Shown in pieces: positions 54,207 through 63,928 of a stretch of DNA of 64,000 nt. The stretch's first letter is position 1, and each line of letters begins with the position of its first letter. The stretch lies in NCBI GenBank assembly GCA_029256575.1, contig JAQSXR010000021.1, forward strand, positions 17,125 to 81,124, in the 5' to 3' direction. This stretch comes from Clostridiales bacterium. GTDB taxonomy: Bacteria; Bacillota; Clostridia; Lachnospirales; JAQSXR01. A model generated the notes under the pieces. It did not search any database and was not told the DNA's origin. It worked only from the letters and a program-made list of their open reading frames with translations. The translations under genes and the position numbers were made by a program.

Positions 54207-56588
54207 TTATTTAAATTCAACGATTGTAACTCCTGTGTCACCTTCACCAAATACGCCGAGTCGGAAAGATTTTACGTAAGGGACTCTCTTCAAGAATTGG
54301 TGGACGCCATTTCTAAGGGCTCCGGTACCTTTTCCATGAACGACACTAACTTTTGTTAGTCTTGATAAGTGGGCATCATCTAGGTATTTATCAAGTTTTA
54401 CTATGGCATCATCAACTGTTAAACCAAGTAAATTAATTTCTGGACTAATGGATGAGGTCTTTGACATTCCTATTTTACCTGCGCCTGTGTTGCTTGGCTT
54501 ATCTGGAGTTGTGATAGGATCCATTAATAATTCGAGGTCGCGCATATTTACGAGGGATTTAAGAATTCCCATTTGTACATATAAATCACCTTTTGCATTT
54601 GGAAGAGAAGTAACAATTCCATTTAAACCAAGTGAATGTACTTTTACGGAATCTCCTAATTTTACAGATGCGAGCGCTTTCTTTGGTTTTTGAACTTTCT
54701 TCTTAAAGGATAGATTTGATTCTACTTTGTCGAGTTGTTCTTTTATCCTTTGTCTTTCTTTTTCAAGGTCGCTGTGTTTCATATTTGGACCTTGCATCTT
54801 CGTGATTTTTCTTATGCTTTCATCTGCTAGTTCTTTTGCATCTTCAAGTATCTCTTGCGCTTTTTCATTGGCGATACGAAGTATTTTTTCTTTTTTCTCA
54901 TCAAGTTTTGTATGCTCAACTTCTAATTCATTCTTGAGAGTAGCTACTTCTTTCTTGTATTCTTCAATAAGAAGTTTGTCTTTTTCAATATCTTTACGTT
55001 TTGATTCTATTTCTGATATAACGGTCTCAAAATCTTTTTCATTTTGTGGAACAATTTTCTCCGCTTCGTCGATTATATATCTTGGAAGTCCAAGGCGGCT
55101 TGATATTGCAAATGCATTACTCTTGCCTGGGATACCAACGAGTAGCTTGTATGTTGGACGAAGGGATGCAACGTCGAATTCACAACATGCATTTTCCACA
55201 CCATCTGTTGAGATAGCATATATCTTAAGTTCGCTGTAATGTGTGGTTGCCATTACTCTTACTTGACTCTTGTGAAGTTGTTGAAGGATAGCCATTGCAA
55301 GGGCTGCACCTTCTACAGGATCGGTACCTGCACCTAATTCATCAAAAAGTACAAGAGTATTATAGTTTGCTTTATCTAATATGGAAACGATATTTGTCAT
55401 GTGAGAGGAAAATGTACTTAAACTTTGCTCGATACTTTGCTCATCACCAATATCCGCGAATACATCTTCAAATACAGAAAGTTCCGAACCATCAAAGGCT
55501 GGAATGTGTAAACCCGCTTGACCCATTAGTGTAAAAAGACCGACTGTTTTTAAAGATACTGTTTTACCACCGGTATTTGGACCTGTGATGATAAGCATAT
55601 TAAATTTGTCACCAAGAGTTATGTCTATTGGAACAACTGTTTTCTGATCAAGGAGAGGATGTCTACCTTTTTTGATATTAATGTATTTTCTATTATTAAA
55701 AATAGGTTCAGATGCATTTAATGATTTCGCAAATGATGCTTTTGCAAAAATAAAGTCTAGTTCTATTAAGATATTAATATTTGTGAGTAAGGCTTCCGAT
55801 TGAGAACCTACCATTTCACTTAATGTCGCGAGAAGTTTTTCGATTTCTGCATGTTCTTTAATCTCAAGTTCACGAATTTCGTTATTTATCTTTACGATTG
55901 CCATTGGTTCTATAAAAAGAGTTGCACCGGAGGATGATTGGTCATGAAGCATTCCTTGAAATTGGCTTTTGTATTCCGATTTGATTGGAAGACAATATCT
56001 ACCGTTACGCATTGTAATTACTGCATCCTGTAACATTGTTCGAGTAGTAGACGAATTCAGAATAGAGTTAAGTTGAGATTGTAACTGTGAATGACTATTC
56101 TTAATAGCACGTCTAACATGGCTTAGTCCTGGAGTTGCATCATCACTAATTTCTTCTTCTGAAATAATGCAACGTTTTAATTCGTTATTGATTTCAGTTA
56201 GTGGTTGCAATTCATTAAAATAAGAATCGAGTATATCAATATCTGCTCCTTCAGGCTTTCTAGAATATTGTTTTGCTCGATTCGTAACGTCTAACACTGA
56301 GCTTATATTGAGTAACTCAATTAAACCTAAAGAAGATCCGACATCTAATCTTTGTAAAGATGGTCGGATTTCTTTGATAGCATTTAGAGATATTGAGCCC
56401 TTTTTGTATACGATATTAAGGGCAGCAGCTGTTTTTGCTTGATTCAAACTTATCTCTTCTATATCACTAGAAGGCATTAGTTCTTCACAGCGTTGCTTCC
56501 CAAGCGCAGATTGCGCAAAGGAAACAAGCTTAGTTATTATTTTATTATATTCTAAAGTTTTTATTGCTTTACTGTTCATAAATTTCAC
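54207..56588 (-). CDS. mutS2: Endonuclease MutS2
   Basis: 793 aa. Order: clamp/lever helices (about 1-300), ATPase core with Walker A GPNTGGKTVSLKTVG (about 335), Walker B LVLFDELGAGTDPVEGAALA and HYSELKIYA signature, a coiled coil (about 520-610), a KOW-like domain and a C-terminal Smr domain (about 715-793; INLLGLTVDDAIVKLDKYLDDA, VVHGKGTGALRNGVH). The family suppresses recombination and rescues collided ribosomes. Start: ATG after AAAGGTGAAATT. Confidence 0.95.
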   Translation of the reverse strand: MKFMNSKAIKTLEYNKIITKLVSFAQSALGKQRCEELMPSSDIEEISLNQAKTAAALNIVYKKGSISLNAIKEIRPSLQRLDVGSSLGLIELLNISSVLDVTNRAKQYSRKPEGADIDILDSYFNELQPLTEINNELKRCIISEEEISDDATPGLSHVRRAIKNSHSQLQSQLNSILNSSTTRTMLQDAVITMRNGRYCLPIKSEYKSQFQGMLHDQSSSGATLFIEPMAIVKINNEIRELEIKEHAEIEKLLATLSEMVGSQSEALLTNINILIELDFIFAKASFAKSLNASEPIFNNRKYINIKKGRHPLLDQKTVVPIDITLGDKFNMLIITGPNTGGKTVSLKTVGLFTLMGQAGLHIPAFDGSELSVFEDVFADIGDEQSIEQSLSTFSSHMTNIVSILDKANYNTLVLFDELGAGTDPVEGAALAMAILQQLHKSQVRVMATTHYSELKIYAISTDGVENACCEFDVASLRPTYKLLVGIPGKSNAFAISSRLGLPRYIIDEAEKIVPQNEKDFETVISEIESKRKDIEKDKLLIEEYKKEVATLKNELEVEHTKLDEKKEKILRIANEKAQEILEDAKELADESIRKITKMQGPNMKHSDLEKERQRIKEQLDKVESNLSFKKKVQKPKKALASVKLGDSVKVHSLGLNGIVTSLPNAKGDLYVQMGILKSLVNMRDLELLMDPITTPDKPSNTGAGKIGMSKTSSISPEINLLGLTVDDAIVKLDKYLDDAHLSRLTKVSVVHGKGTGALRNGVHQFLKRVPYVKSFRLGVFGEGDTGVTIVEFK

Positions 56589-56731
56589 CTTTAATATTCC
56601 GTTTATTTTTAAACTAAATAGGGTATTTAACTGGTTTGCGAAGTTTCGATATCTGTATTTTAACCTATTTATAAGGGAATTGTAAAGGGATAAAAATCCA
56701 ATGTAATCTACTTGTAAAATTATACTAAAAT

Positions 56732-57727
56732 TTACTCAACAAAACTTACTTCACCAGTAAATACCAAATCAATATGACACATGCTATCTACCGTACCACC
56801 AAACATTGTATTTTGTCCGATGCCTATGTGGTATGTATTTTTCATTTTTTCATCAAGGACTGGATACCCACATAGAGATTTTACATTTTCATTTAGGCCG
56901 ATTCCAAATTCGCCAATTACATTTCCGTTTGGAGGAAGTTCGCTTAAGAAATCATTAAAAGCACTGTCGCTAGAACTCACAATCATTCCGCCTTCTATTT
57001 CTAACGTAATTTCTTTAGCAACATTATCCTCAAAATATAGAGTATCAATAAATAAGTTACCATCCGAAGAATATTCGATTGGAGCAATATAGATTTCACC
57101 ACAAGGCATATCGCCTGTTCCAGTATCCCCGTGCCATTCTCTTTCGCTTAAACTTAGAGTAAGATTGCAGTCATTACCGGTACGAATTACTACTTTGCTT
57201 TTTGAGCTTAAACTATTGATTAAAGTATCAGCCTCTGATTTTAATTTGTCATAATCAATATCATATGCATCGGTCATACGTTCTATAAATTCATTTGGAT
57301 CAATATTTGCTTCATTTGCAAATGCTTCAGATGGAACTCTAAGTTGGATGAATTTATCTTTCTTTACTAAAGTGGCAAACATATTTTTCATATATTCACG
57401 ATAGAAATTCATCTTATCTTTTGGGAAATTTGCATCTGGAATCACTGCAGCATACATACAAATATCAATTACTACATCTACTTCTTTGAAAATAGAAAAA
57501 TATTTCTCCCCAAAGATTTGTTCTGGCATATTCTCAAATAAGCCATTGTAATAAGTCTTTGCATGCTGTAACTCAATAGGAACACCGCCATTAGCAGCCA
57601 CTGCATAACTAAAGTCGTGAAGCGTTTTTCTGTCTTCATCTTCTCCCCAAAATTGCAATAATACGATTTGTCTTTTTTCGATCTCAAAAGCTTTTACTAT
57701 TTTATTTACTGTTATTTTATTAAACAT
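56732..57727 (-). CDS. Leucyl aminopeptidase, M29 (thermophilic aminopeptidase T-like)
   Basis: 331 aa, shorter than most M29 members (about 370-410). The metal-ligand regions are visible: MPCGEIYIAP (Glu), VIGEFGIGLNE (Glu), TYHIGIG (His) and CHIDLVF (Asp). The N-terminal domain is shortened. It cleaves N-terminal residues of peptides with a two-metal centre. It stands alone on the minus strand, followed by 100 bp and an ArsR gene upstream in the same direction. Confidence 0.8.
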   Translation of the reverse strand: MFNKITVNKIVKAFEIEKRQIVLLQFWGEDEDRKTLHDFSYAVAANGGVPIELQHAKTYYNGLFENMPEQIFGEKYFSIFKEVDVVIDICMYAAVIPDANFPKDKMNFYREYMKNMFATLVKKDKFIQLRVPSEAFANEANIDPNEFIERMTDAYDIDYDKLKSEADTLINSLSSKSKVVIRTGNDCNLTLSLSEREWHGDTGTGDMPCGEIYIAPIEYSSDGNLFIDTLYFEDNVAKEITLEIEGGMIVSSSDSAFNDFLSELPPNGNVIGEFGIGLNENVKSLCGYPVLDEKMKNTYHIGIGQNTMFGGTVDSMCHIDLVFTGEVSFVE

Positions 57728-57827
57728 ATTAATTCTCCTATTCTGATTGGTAAACCTTCTGGGACGTTTTGCTTGGCAAGCAATTCAAATGTTCATTCTT
57801 TGCGTGACAAACAAAACATCCTCTGGT

Positions 57828-58376
57828 TTAAAGTTTAGTGTAAATACCATTTTCTCTTTCAAAAATTCCTTCTGATACCATATATTTTCGTAGGGTGCAG
57901 AAATCATCATAGTAATCTGCAATCATTATATTGATTTCTCTTTCAGTATATTTCTTACCTTGTTCAAAAGCCTTTGCAATTTCTAGAAGGACAATCTTTC
58001 TTTTTTCATTTTGTACAGGAATGTTCTTGAGTTTACCCATTACAAAAAAGCTTTTAATTATCTTATTTCTATAATTTTCTTCTCTTTCTGTCTGTGCTTC
58101 ATGCTCATTTGAATCAATCTTTACAAGCTCTAATATCGTATTTTCTAACATCTTCTCATTAATACTATAAACAACATAGTATTGTTCTTTATAGGAAGTT
58201 GCTAAACCCACATCGATCAGTTTCTTTAAATGAAAGGATATCGTCGATGGAGTAAGTTCTAATCTTTCAGCCAATAATTCAACATACATAGGTTCTTTGA
58301 TAAGATTTTTTAGTATTTGTAATCTGGATTTGTCAGATAAACATTTGAATAATTGTATGGCTTGGTCTTCGGTCAT
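57828..58376 (-). CDS. ArsR-family regulator with DUF2087 domain
   Basis: 182 aa. The HTH (about 1-75; IQLFKCLSDKSRLQILKNLIKEPMYVELLAERLELTPSTISFHLKKL) is followed by a DUF2087 region (about 110-180; GKLKNIPVQNEKRKIVLLEIAKAFEQGKKYTEREINIMIADYYDDFCTLRKYMVSEGIFERENGIYTKL). No metal-binding CxC is evident. The 58378 gene is immediately upstream, abutting its start, so the two form an operon. Confidence 0.82.
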   Translation of the reverse strand: MTEDQAIQLFKCLSDKSRLQILKNLIKEPMYVELLAERLELTPSTISFHLKKLIDVGLATSYKEQYYVVYSINEKMLENTILELVKIDSNEHEAQTEREENYRNKIIKSFFVMGKLKNIPVQNEKRKIVLLEIAKAFEQGKKYTEREINIMIADYYDDFCTLRKYMVSEGIFERENGIYTKL

Positions 58377-58377
58377 G

Positions 58378-58773
58378 TTAGGACTCCCTCATTTCGTTAA
58401 ATAGATTTTTAAGTGAATCAGCAACATCTAATTTTAATTCTTCAATAACCTTATCTGCGATTAAGTTATTCTTGATTGAATACTCAAGCTTAATTCTCCA
58501 AGAGGAAGGAATCTTATTAAATGTCTCAAGATACTCGATGCAAAATTGATTGTACTTCTCTAAATCTGTTCCTTTAACACTAGCATTAACCTTTTTCTCA
58601 CTAGCATTAAATAATGTTGTAAAAATATCAAATACATTCACTTTAATTTTTTCAAAGTTTGCTTCATCTAATTTATTATCCGCTTGTAATGAAGTTGCCT
58701 TTGTAACACATACTGATTTTCTTAATTCTAATTCGTCTAAATATACTTGTTTTATTTCACCTATTGTTTTCAT
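58378..58773 (-). CDS. Unknown helical protein in the ArsR operon
   Basis: 131 aa, all predicted helices, no membrane helix, rich in K and E. I do not recognise the family. It ends next to the start of the ArsR gene and is the first of that pair, with ATG after AAAGGAG. Its tight coupling to the regulator suggests a partner or target of it; that is inference. Confidence 0.6.
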   Translation of the reverse strand: MKTIGEIKQVYLDELELRKSVCVTKATSLQADNKLDEANFEKIKVNVFDIFTTLFNASEKKVNASVKGTDLEKYNQFCIEYLETFNKIPSSWRIKLEYSIKNNLIADKVIEELKLDVADSLKNLFNEMRES

Positions 58774-59141
58774 AATGTAATTCTCCTTTGTTGTTTGCCT
58801 TGTAATTTTATTATATGCATATGATTAGAAAATGTCAATCTAAATTTATGATTATCGAAACAAATATTGAATTATATTTTTGCGGGTATGATAAAAGGGC
58901 TAAAACAGGGCATTCTTAAGAATTTATATAGATTAAAAAGTTTACATGAAATTTATATAACTCTATTATTGTTCAGGATAAGCACATTTTTGTATTTTGT
59001 GTTATTTTATTAGTTAAATTTTTATTGAAGTCATGAGGATAGATCTTTCAATATACCTCATAAATACAATTAAGATGAAAGGACAATATATACAAATTTA
59101 ATAATATAATTTGGAGAATGTTACAAAAATAATTTTATATA

Positions 59142-59170
59142 TTACAAAACTGTTACAATCATGGTATAAT
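59142..59170 (+). promoter_or_regulatory. Promoter of the M23 peptidase gene
   Basis: TTACAA (59142-59147) and TATAAT (59165-59170), 17-bp spacer. The rest of the 58774-59211 gap holds AT-rich DNA with one weak dyad (ATGAGG/CCTCAT near 59033) and no ORF. Confidence 0.6.
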
Positions 59171-59211
59171 ACACCATGTTATAAAATCGAGTTTAAAGAT
59201 GGAGGATTATC

Positions 59212-60264
59212 GTGTTTAGAAAAAAGAATGTTCATAGTACAAAAGCACATAGATATATATCATTCATGATAATGTCGAATCCATCAAAGTCTGGCAAAGT
59301 TGTAACATTTCCTAAATGGGGAATTGTATTAATACTTGTTTTATTAATTGGATCTGGTTATGGAATTGCAAAAGTAACGGCATATGTTGGAGACCTAAAG
59401 TATAGTACAGAAGTTGCGAAGCAAGAAGAAGGCATAGCACACAAGACAAATGATGAAAAACAAGAATACATAGAGAGCTTAGAACAAACAACAAGTGAGC
59501 AAGAAATAAAGTTGCAGGAAGTTCAAGGACAAGCGGAACAGATATTAGAACAAATTGAAAAGATAAAAGAAATGAAAGAAGATATTGATGAAAAGTTAGG
59601 AAATGATGGCGCATCCATTGACAAGGATGAAGTTGCTACTACTAATACATTAGATACATCAAATGCAGTAGCAGCATTAGAAGTAACACCTAGAAATATA
59701 GAGCTTACAACTCTCTCTGCAGGTGGTAATGCAACAGGAATAACGAATTTTGACGTAGAATACGATAACCTTAAGAGCATGTTAAATGAATATACAGAAG
59801 CTCTTGAATTTGAATATGAAGAATATGATGAAAGAAATAATCAAGTGGACGAGCTATTACCTTATCTTGCAGCAAAACCTACAGGATATCCACTCGATAG
59901 TACATATATAACAAGCGCTTTCGGAAATAGAAAGAGCCCATTTAATCGAAGAAGAACTGAATTTCATAGTGGAATAGACCTTAAGGCATATTATAAACAA
60001 GATGTTATGTCGACAGGAAAAGGAACAGTAATATCAGCAAAATATGATGGAACTTATGGTTACTGTATCGTTATAGATCACGGATATGGTTTAAAAACAA
60101 GATATGCACACAACTCTAAGATATTAGCTAAGGTTGGAACTGTAGTAGAAAGAGGAACTGTAATTGCCCGTGCAGGTAGTACAGGAAGAAGCACCGGAAC
60201 GCATCTTCATTATGAAGTGTTGGTAAATGGTGTAGCTGTTAACCCAGAAGATTATTTGAATTAG
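59212..60264 (+). CDS. M23-family metallopeptidase with coiled coil
   Basis: 350 aa. N-terminal membrane helix (about 38-60, GIVLILVLLIGSGYGIAKVTAYV), a coiled coil (about 75-140), linker, and a C-terminal M23 domain with TEFHSGIDLKAYY (zinc His and Asp) and GTHLHYEV (HxH). It cleaves peptide cross-links of peptidoglycan outside the membrane. Start: GTG 59212 behind GGAGGATTATC. The bactofilin gene follows 9 bp later, a widespread pairing in which bactofilin positions the peptidase. Confidence 0.92.
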   Translation: MFRKKNVHSTKAHRYISFMIMSNPSKSGKVVTFPKWGIVLILVLLIGSGYGIAKVTAYVGDLKYSTEVAKQEEGIAHKTNDEKQEYIESLEQTTSEQEIKLQEVQGQAEQILEQIEKIKEMKEDIDEKLGNDGASIDKDEVATTNTLDTSNAVAALEVTPRNIELTTLSAGGNATGITNFDVEYDNLKSMLNEYTEALEFEYEEYDERNNQVDELLPYLAAKPTGYPLDSTYITSAFGNRKSPFNRRRTEFHSGIDLKAYYKQDVMSTGKGTVISAKYDGTYGYCIVIDHGYGLKTRYAHNSKILAKVGTVVERGTVIARAGSTGRSTGTHLHYEVLVNGVAVNPEDYLN

Positions 60265-60273
60265 GAGGGCAAT

Positions 60274-60669
60274 ATGTTTATGAAAGCAAGCGCAAAAGCC
60301 AATTTTGAAAAACCAATCACAATAATCGGTGAGGATACTGTAATTGAAGGAGCTTTACTAAAAGCAAAGAAATCAATCCGAATCAATGGAACATACAAAG
60401 GAAGTATAGAAGTTGATGGAAGTATAGTAGTAGGGGATACTGGAATTGTACAAGGTAATATTAAAGCAGACTTTATATACGTTGCGGGAAAAGTTGAAGG
60501 AAATATTGATGTTACGAAATTAGCTCATTTATCTTCTCAATGTAATGTTAAGGGTGATATTCTATGTGGAGTTATCGTTATTGATGAAGGGGCTCTACTT
60601 GAAGGTAATTGCAAGATGAAACCAAGCGCTGAAAAAGATAGTAAAAAGAATCTAGAAAAGTCAGTTTAG
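60274..60669 (+). CDS. Bactofilin
   Basis: 131 aa with the single right-handed beta-helix core: ITIIGEDTVIEGALLKAKKSIRINGTYKGSIEVDGSIVVGDTGIVQGNIKADFIYVAGKVEGNIDV. Short N- and C-terminal tails flank it. It polymerises into non-polar filaments without nucleotide and often recruits wall enzymes. It shares an operon with the M23 peptidase. A terminator follows. Confidence 0.92.
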   Translation: MFMKASAKANFEKPITIIGEDTVIEGALLKAKKSIRINGTYKGSIEVDGSIVVGDTGIVQGNIKADFIYVAGKVEGNIDVTKLAHLSSQCNVKGDILCGVIVIDEGALLEGNCKMKPSAEKDSKKNLEKSV

Positions 60670-60703
60670 CCGTTTTTACTTAAATTATATGAATATAAAA
60701 TTT

Positions 60704-60738
60704 GGATGGCTGTGTGGGATTACTGCACAGCTATTTTT
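60704..60738 (+). terminator. Intrinsic terminator after the bactofilin gene
   Basis: ATGGCTGTG and GCACAGCTAT form a stem, followed by TTTTTAC. Confidence 0.75.
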
Positions 60739-60837
60739 ACACTGAAAATCCAAAAGAAATTAAAATGTTTATATTCTATAATAACTAGTGTATAATATAA
60801 AAGATACAAAATCGGTAATTAGTAAAAGGAGAAAAAG

Positions 60838-61782
60838 ATGAGATACATTAATTCGTTACGAGAAGGAGAACAACTCTCTGAAATATACCTCGTAAAATTT
60901 AAGCAAATAGCGAAAACGAAACAAGGCAAATCATACTACAATATGATTTTACAAGATAAAACTGGTACGGTTGACACAAAGATTTGGGATATCGGACCTG
61001 GAATAGACAATTTTGAACAAAACGACTACATAATGGTCGAAGCACAGGTTACTTTTTTCCAAAGTGGAATACAATTAAATGTAAGACGCCTAAGACAAGC
61101 GAAAGAGGGAGAATATGATCCAAAGGATTATATCCCAACATCAGATAAAGATATAGAAGTTATGTACAAGGAATTGCTCGCATATATAAGTGGAATCACA
61201 CAACCACACCTTAGAAAATTAGCTGAAAAGTATTTTGTTGAAAATGCAAATTTCGTTAAGAATTTTAAAGAGCATTCAGCAGCAAAGAGCGTTCATCACA
61301 GCTTTTTGGGTGGATTGTTAGAACATACGCTAGGTATTCTGAAGTTATGTGAAGTATATGTAATGCAATATCCTATCTTAAATAAAGACTTATTATATAC
61401 TGCAGCTATGTTTCACGATGTAGGTAAACTAGTGGAGATATCAAATTTCCCTGAAAATGATTATACGGATGATGGACAATTACTAGGCCATATTATCATT
61501 GGAGTTGAATGGTTGAATGAAACGATGAAACAAATAGATGGATTCCCACCAAAACTCGCAAGTATGTTAAAACATTGTATTTTATCACATCACGGAGAGT
61601 TGGAATATGGATCACCTAAGAAGCCAGCTATAATTGAGGCGATAGCGCTTCATATGGCAGATAATACGGATTCTAAGCTCATGACTTTTAATGAAATTCT
61701 ACAATCTGGAACGGAAGAAAAAGGGGATTGGTTAGGGTATAATAGATTGTTTGAATCTAATTTGAGGAAGACGGTATTTTAA
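60838..61782 (+). CDS. yhaM: YhaM-type 3'-5' exoribonuclease (OB fold plus HD domain)
   Basis: 314 aa. An OB-fold nucleic-acid-binding part (about 10-95; YLVKFKQIAKTKQGKSYYNMILQDKTGTVDTKIWD) precedes an HD domain (about 150-300; VHHSFLGGLLEHTLGILKL, AAMFHDVGKLVEIS, ILSHHGELEYGSPKKP). The order and length match YhaM/CBF1 family nucleases, which degrade RNA and single-stranded DNA. It starts at ATG after AAAAGGAGAAAAAG. Confidence 0.92.
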   Translation: MRYINSLREGEQLSEIYLVKFKQIAKTKQGKSYYNMILQDKTGTVDTKIWDIGPGIDNFEQNDYIMVEAQVTFFQSGIQLNVRRLRQAKEGEYDPKDYIPTSDKDIEVMYKELLAYISGITQPHLRKLAEKYFVENANFVKNFKEHSAAKSVHHSFLGGLLEHTLGILKLCEVYVMQYPILNKDLLYTAAMFHDVGKLVEISNFPENDYTDDGQLLGHIIIGVEWLNETMKQIDGFPPKLASMLKHCILSHHGELEYGSPKKPAIIEAIALHMADNTDSKLMTFNEILQSGTEEKGDWLGYNRLFESNLRKTVF

Positions 61783-61792
61783 TACCAAGGTA

Positions 61793-61885
61793 AATTCAAG
61801 ATCAAGACCAAGATAAGACCAAGATAAAGTCAAGATTAAGACCAAGATAAGACCAAGATAAGACCAAGATAAAGTCAAGTTCAAG
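61793..61885. repeat. Short tandem array of AAGACCAAGAT-like units
   Basis: ATAAGACCAAG-type units of 11-12 bp (about eight, some AAAGTCAAGAT or TTAAGACCAAGAT) run directly after yhaM, purine-rich on the plus strand. No ORF. Confidence 0.8.
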
Positions 61886-61916
61886 ACCGGGATTAAGGTC
61901 AAGATCGCAGGGGTTG

Positions 61917-62171
61917 AGTTTGCTAGGCTCACGGATTGTTCTGTAGCTATTTGCAATACGGATTCGGAATGCGCGTATATCTAATAGAATAAAATCGCTT
62001 AGAACAGTGTTTGAAAAGGGGAACTCGCCTTATGGATTTTTATGGGGTGGGTTATTGCGCTCAGACACCCCCTTTTTAAACACTTGGCGCGATGGTATTC
62101 TATAAGATATATGGGCATTCCTCATAATGTATTGTAAATAGCTACAGAACTATCTGTGGGCCTTGCAAACT
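61917..62171. repeat. 255-bp long inverted repeat element
   Basis: Left arm (about 61917-62030) and the reverse complement of the right arm (about 62064-62171) align along their whole length, e.g. GTTCTGTAGCTATTT exact at 61938-61952 and 62136-62150, TATATCTNATAGAATA, and AGTGTTT.AAAAGGGG near the loop. No ORF. It is flanked by two repeat arrays. Confidence 0.8.
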
Positions 62172-62215
62172 TGGTGGGGTTGGATGATAGAGTGAGGGAG
62201 AAATAAAAGATTGGG

Positions 62216-62475
62216 ATATAAGAAAAGAAATATAAGAGAGAATTGGAAGAGAGATATATAAAAGAGATATACGAGAGAATTAATAGAGATGTAAATAGAA
62301 AAATATAAGAGATATAAATAAATAAGAGAAATAAATAAGGGAAATAAATTAAGAGAAATAAATAAGAGAAATAATTAAGAAAAATAAGTAAGAGAAATAA
62401 GTAAGAGAAATAAGTAAGAGAAATAAATAAGAGAAATAAATAAGAGAAATAAATAAGAGATATATAAAGAGATAT
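62216..62475 (+). repeat. Purine-rich degenerate tandem array before the RlmD-type gene
   Basis: Repeats of AAATAAGTAAGAG / AAATAAATAAGAG (13 bp), with less regular AAGAGATATA stretches at both ends, cover about 260 bp. The interval contains no ORF on the plus strand. Confidence 0.8.
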
Positions 62476-62557
62476 ACAAGAAATTTATTTGAAATAAAAT
62501 TTCGTGACTAAGACAAAGGATATTATATTTAATATCAGAAAATATGAGGTGTGAGAG

Positions 62558-63928
62558 ATGTTTGAAGTGAATAAGGATGATGAATATATTGTTACGATTG
62601 AAGATATTGTGGACAAGGGTTATGGAGTTGGAAAGCATGAAGGGTTTGTTATCTTTGTAAAGGATGCATTTATTGGTGATGTGGTAAGGACGAAGATAAT
62701 AAAGGTGAAAAAGGGATATGCATATGGGAGACTGGAAGAGGTTGTAGAGGCTTCTAAAGATAGAGTAATACCAAGATGTGGGATAGCAGATAAGTGTGGG
62801 GGATGTCAGATTCTACCGATGGCGTATGAAGCACAGATTGGTTTTAAACAACGAAAAGTGGAAGAATTATTTAAGAGAGCAGGGCTTCAAGCTGGGATTA
62901 AATTTAATCCGATTTTAGGAATGGAGGATCCTTATTTTTATAGGAATAAGGCTCAATTTCCTGTTACAAAAGATAAAGATGGCAATATAAAAATTGGGTT
63001 TTATGCAGGAAGAACACATTCGATTGTTGACATTGATAAGTGCTATATTCAAGCTGAAGTGAATGAAGAGATAATGGGAATTATTAAGAAGTTCCTTGTT
63101 TCAAATAAAATAAGTATCTATGATGAAGCAACTCATTCAGGATTAGTAAGACATATCTTAACAAGAGTTGGATTTAAGACTGGCGAGATTATGGTATGTA
63201 TCGTAATAAATGGTAAGGAATTACCTAATGTGTTGAAGTTGTCAGAAGAACTTAGAAAAGTTGAGGGAATGACGAGTATTTGCCTTAATGTGAATAAGGA
63301 AAAGGGTAATGTCATACTTGGTAAGAAGATTATGCCTGTGTGGGGGCAAAAATATATCACGGATTATATTGGAGATGTTAAGTATCAGATTTCTCCACTA
63401 TCGTTCTATCAGGTAAATCCGAAACAAACGGAAGTATTGTATGGAAAAGCTTTGGAATACGCTGGACTTACAGGAGAAGAAGTAGTTTGGGATGTTTATT
63501 GTGGGATTGGTACTATTTCATTATTCTTAGCACAAAAGGCTAAGAAAGTATATGGAGTGGAAATGGTTCCAGAAGCGATAGAAGATGCTAGGGTCAATGC
63601 AAGTCTAAATAATATCGGGAATGTGGAGTTCTTTGTAGGTAAGGCTGAGGAAGTGTTGCCAGAAAAGTTCGAACAAGAAAATATATATGCGGATGTGATT
63701 GTAGTAGATCCGCCTAGAAAAGGGTGCGAAGAAAGTGTACTAGAAACGATTGCGGCAATGCAACCAAAGAGAGTTGTGTATGTGTCTTGTGATCCGGCTA
63801 CGTTGGTGAGGGATTTGAAGATTATGCAGGGTAAGGGGTATGAGGTGAAGGAAGTTCAGGCGGTGGATATGTTTCCGGGGACGGTGCATGTGGAGACGGT
63901 TGTCTTGATGTCGCGCAATGACAAATAA
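62558..63928 (+). CDS. rlmD: 23S rRNA (uracil-5-)-methyltransferase, RlmD/RumA family
   Basis: 456 aa. A TRAM domain (about 1-65; IVTIEDIVDKGYGVGKHEGFVIFVKDAFIGDVVRTKII), the iron-sulfur cysteine set (IPRCGIADKCGGCQ), the methyltransferase core with VWDVYCGIGTISLFLA (SAM), VVDPPRKGCEESV, and the nucleophile in YVSCDPATLVRDL. It methylates C5 of uridine in 23S rRNA. Start: ATG 62558 after GAGGTGTGAGAG. Upstream lies a repeat array and a long palindrome. Confidence 0.92.
   Translation: MFEVNKDDEYIVTIEDIVDKGYGVGKHEGFVIFVKDAFIGDVVRTKIIKVKKGYAYGRLEEVVEASKDRVIPRCGIADKCGGCQILPMAYEAQIGFKQRKVEELFKRAGLQAGIKFNPILGMEDPYFYRNKAQFPVTKDKDGNIKIGFYAGRTHSIVDIDKCYIQAEVNEEIMGIIKKFLVSNKISIYDEATHSGLVRHILTRVGFKTGEIMVCIVINGKELPNVLKLSEELRKVEGMTSICLNVNKEKGNVILGKKIMPVWGQKYITDYIGDVKYQISPLSFYQVNPKQTEVLYGKALEYAGLTGEEVVWDVYCGIGTISLFLAQKAKKVYGVEMVPEAIEDARVNASLNNIGNVEFFVGKAEEVLPEKFEQENIYADVIVVDPPRKGCEESVLETIAAMQPKRVVYVSCDPATLVRDLKIMQGKGYEVKEVQAVDMFPGTVHVETVVLMSRNDK

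Noticed and set aside
54727-55239. Plus-strand 170-aa ORF inside mutS2
   Set aside because: It is the antisense shadow of the MutS2 coiled coil; Ser/Phe-rich, no family.
58550-58780. Plus-strand 76-aa ORF over the 58378 gene
   Set aside because: Antisense shadow; the minus-strand ORF has the ribosome binding site and coupling to the ArsR gene.
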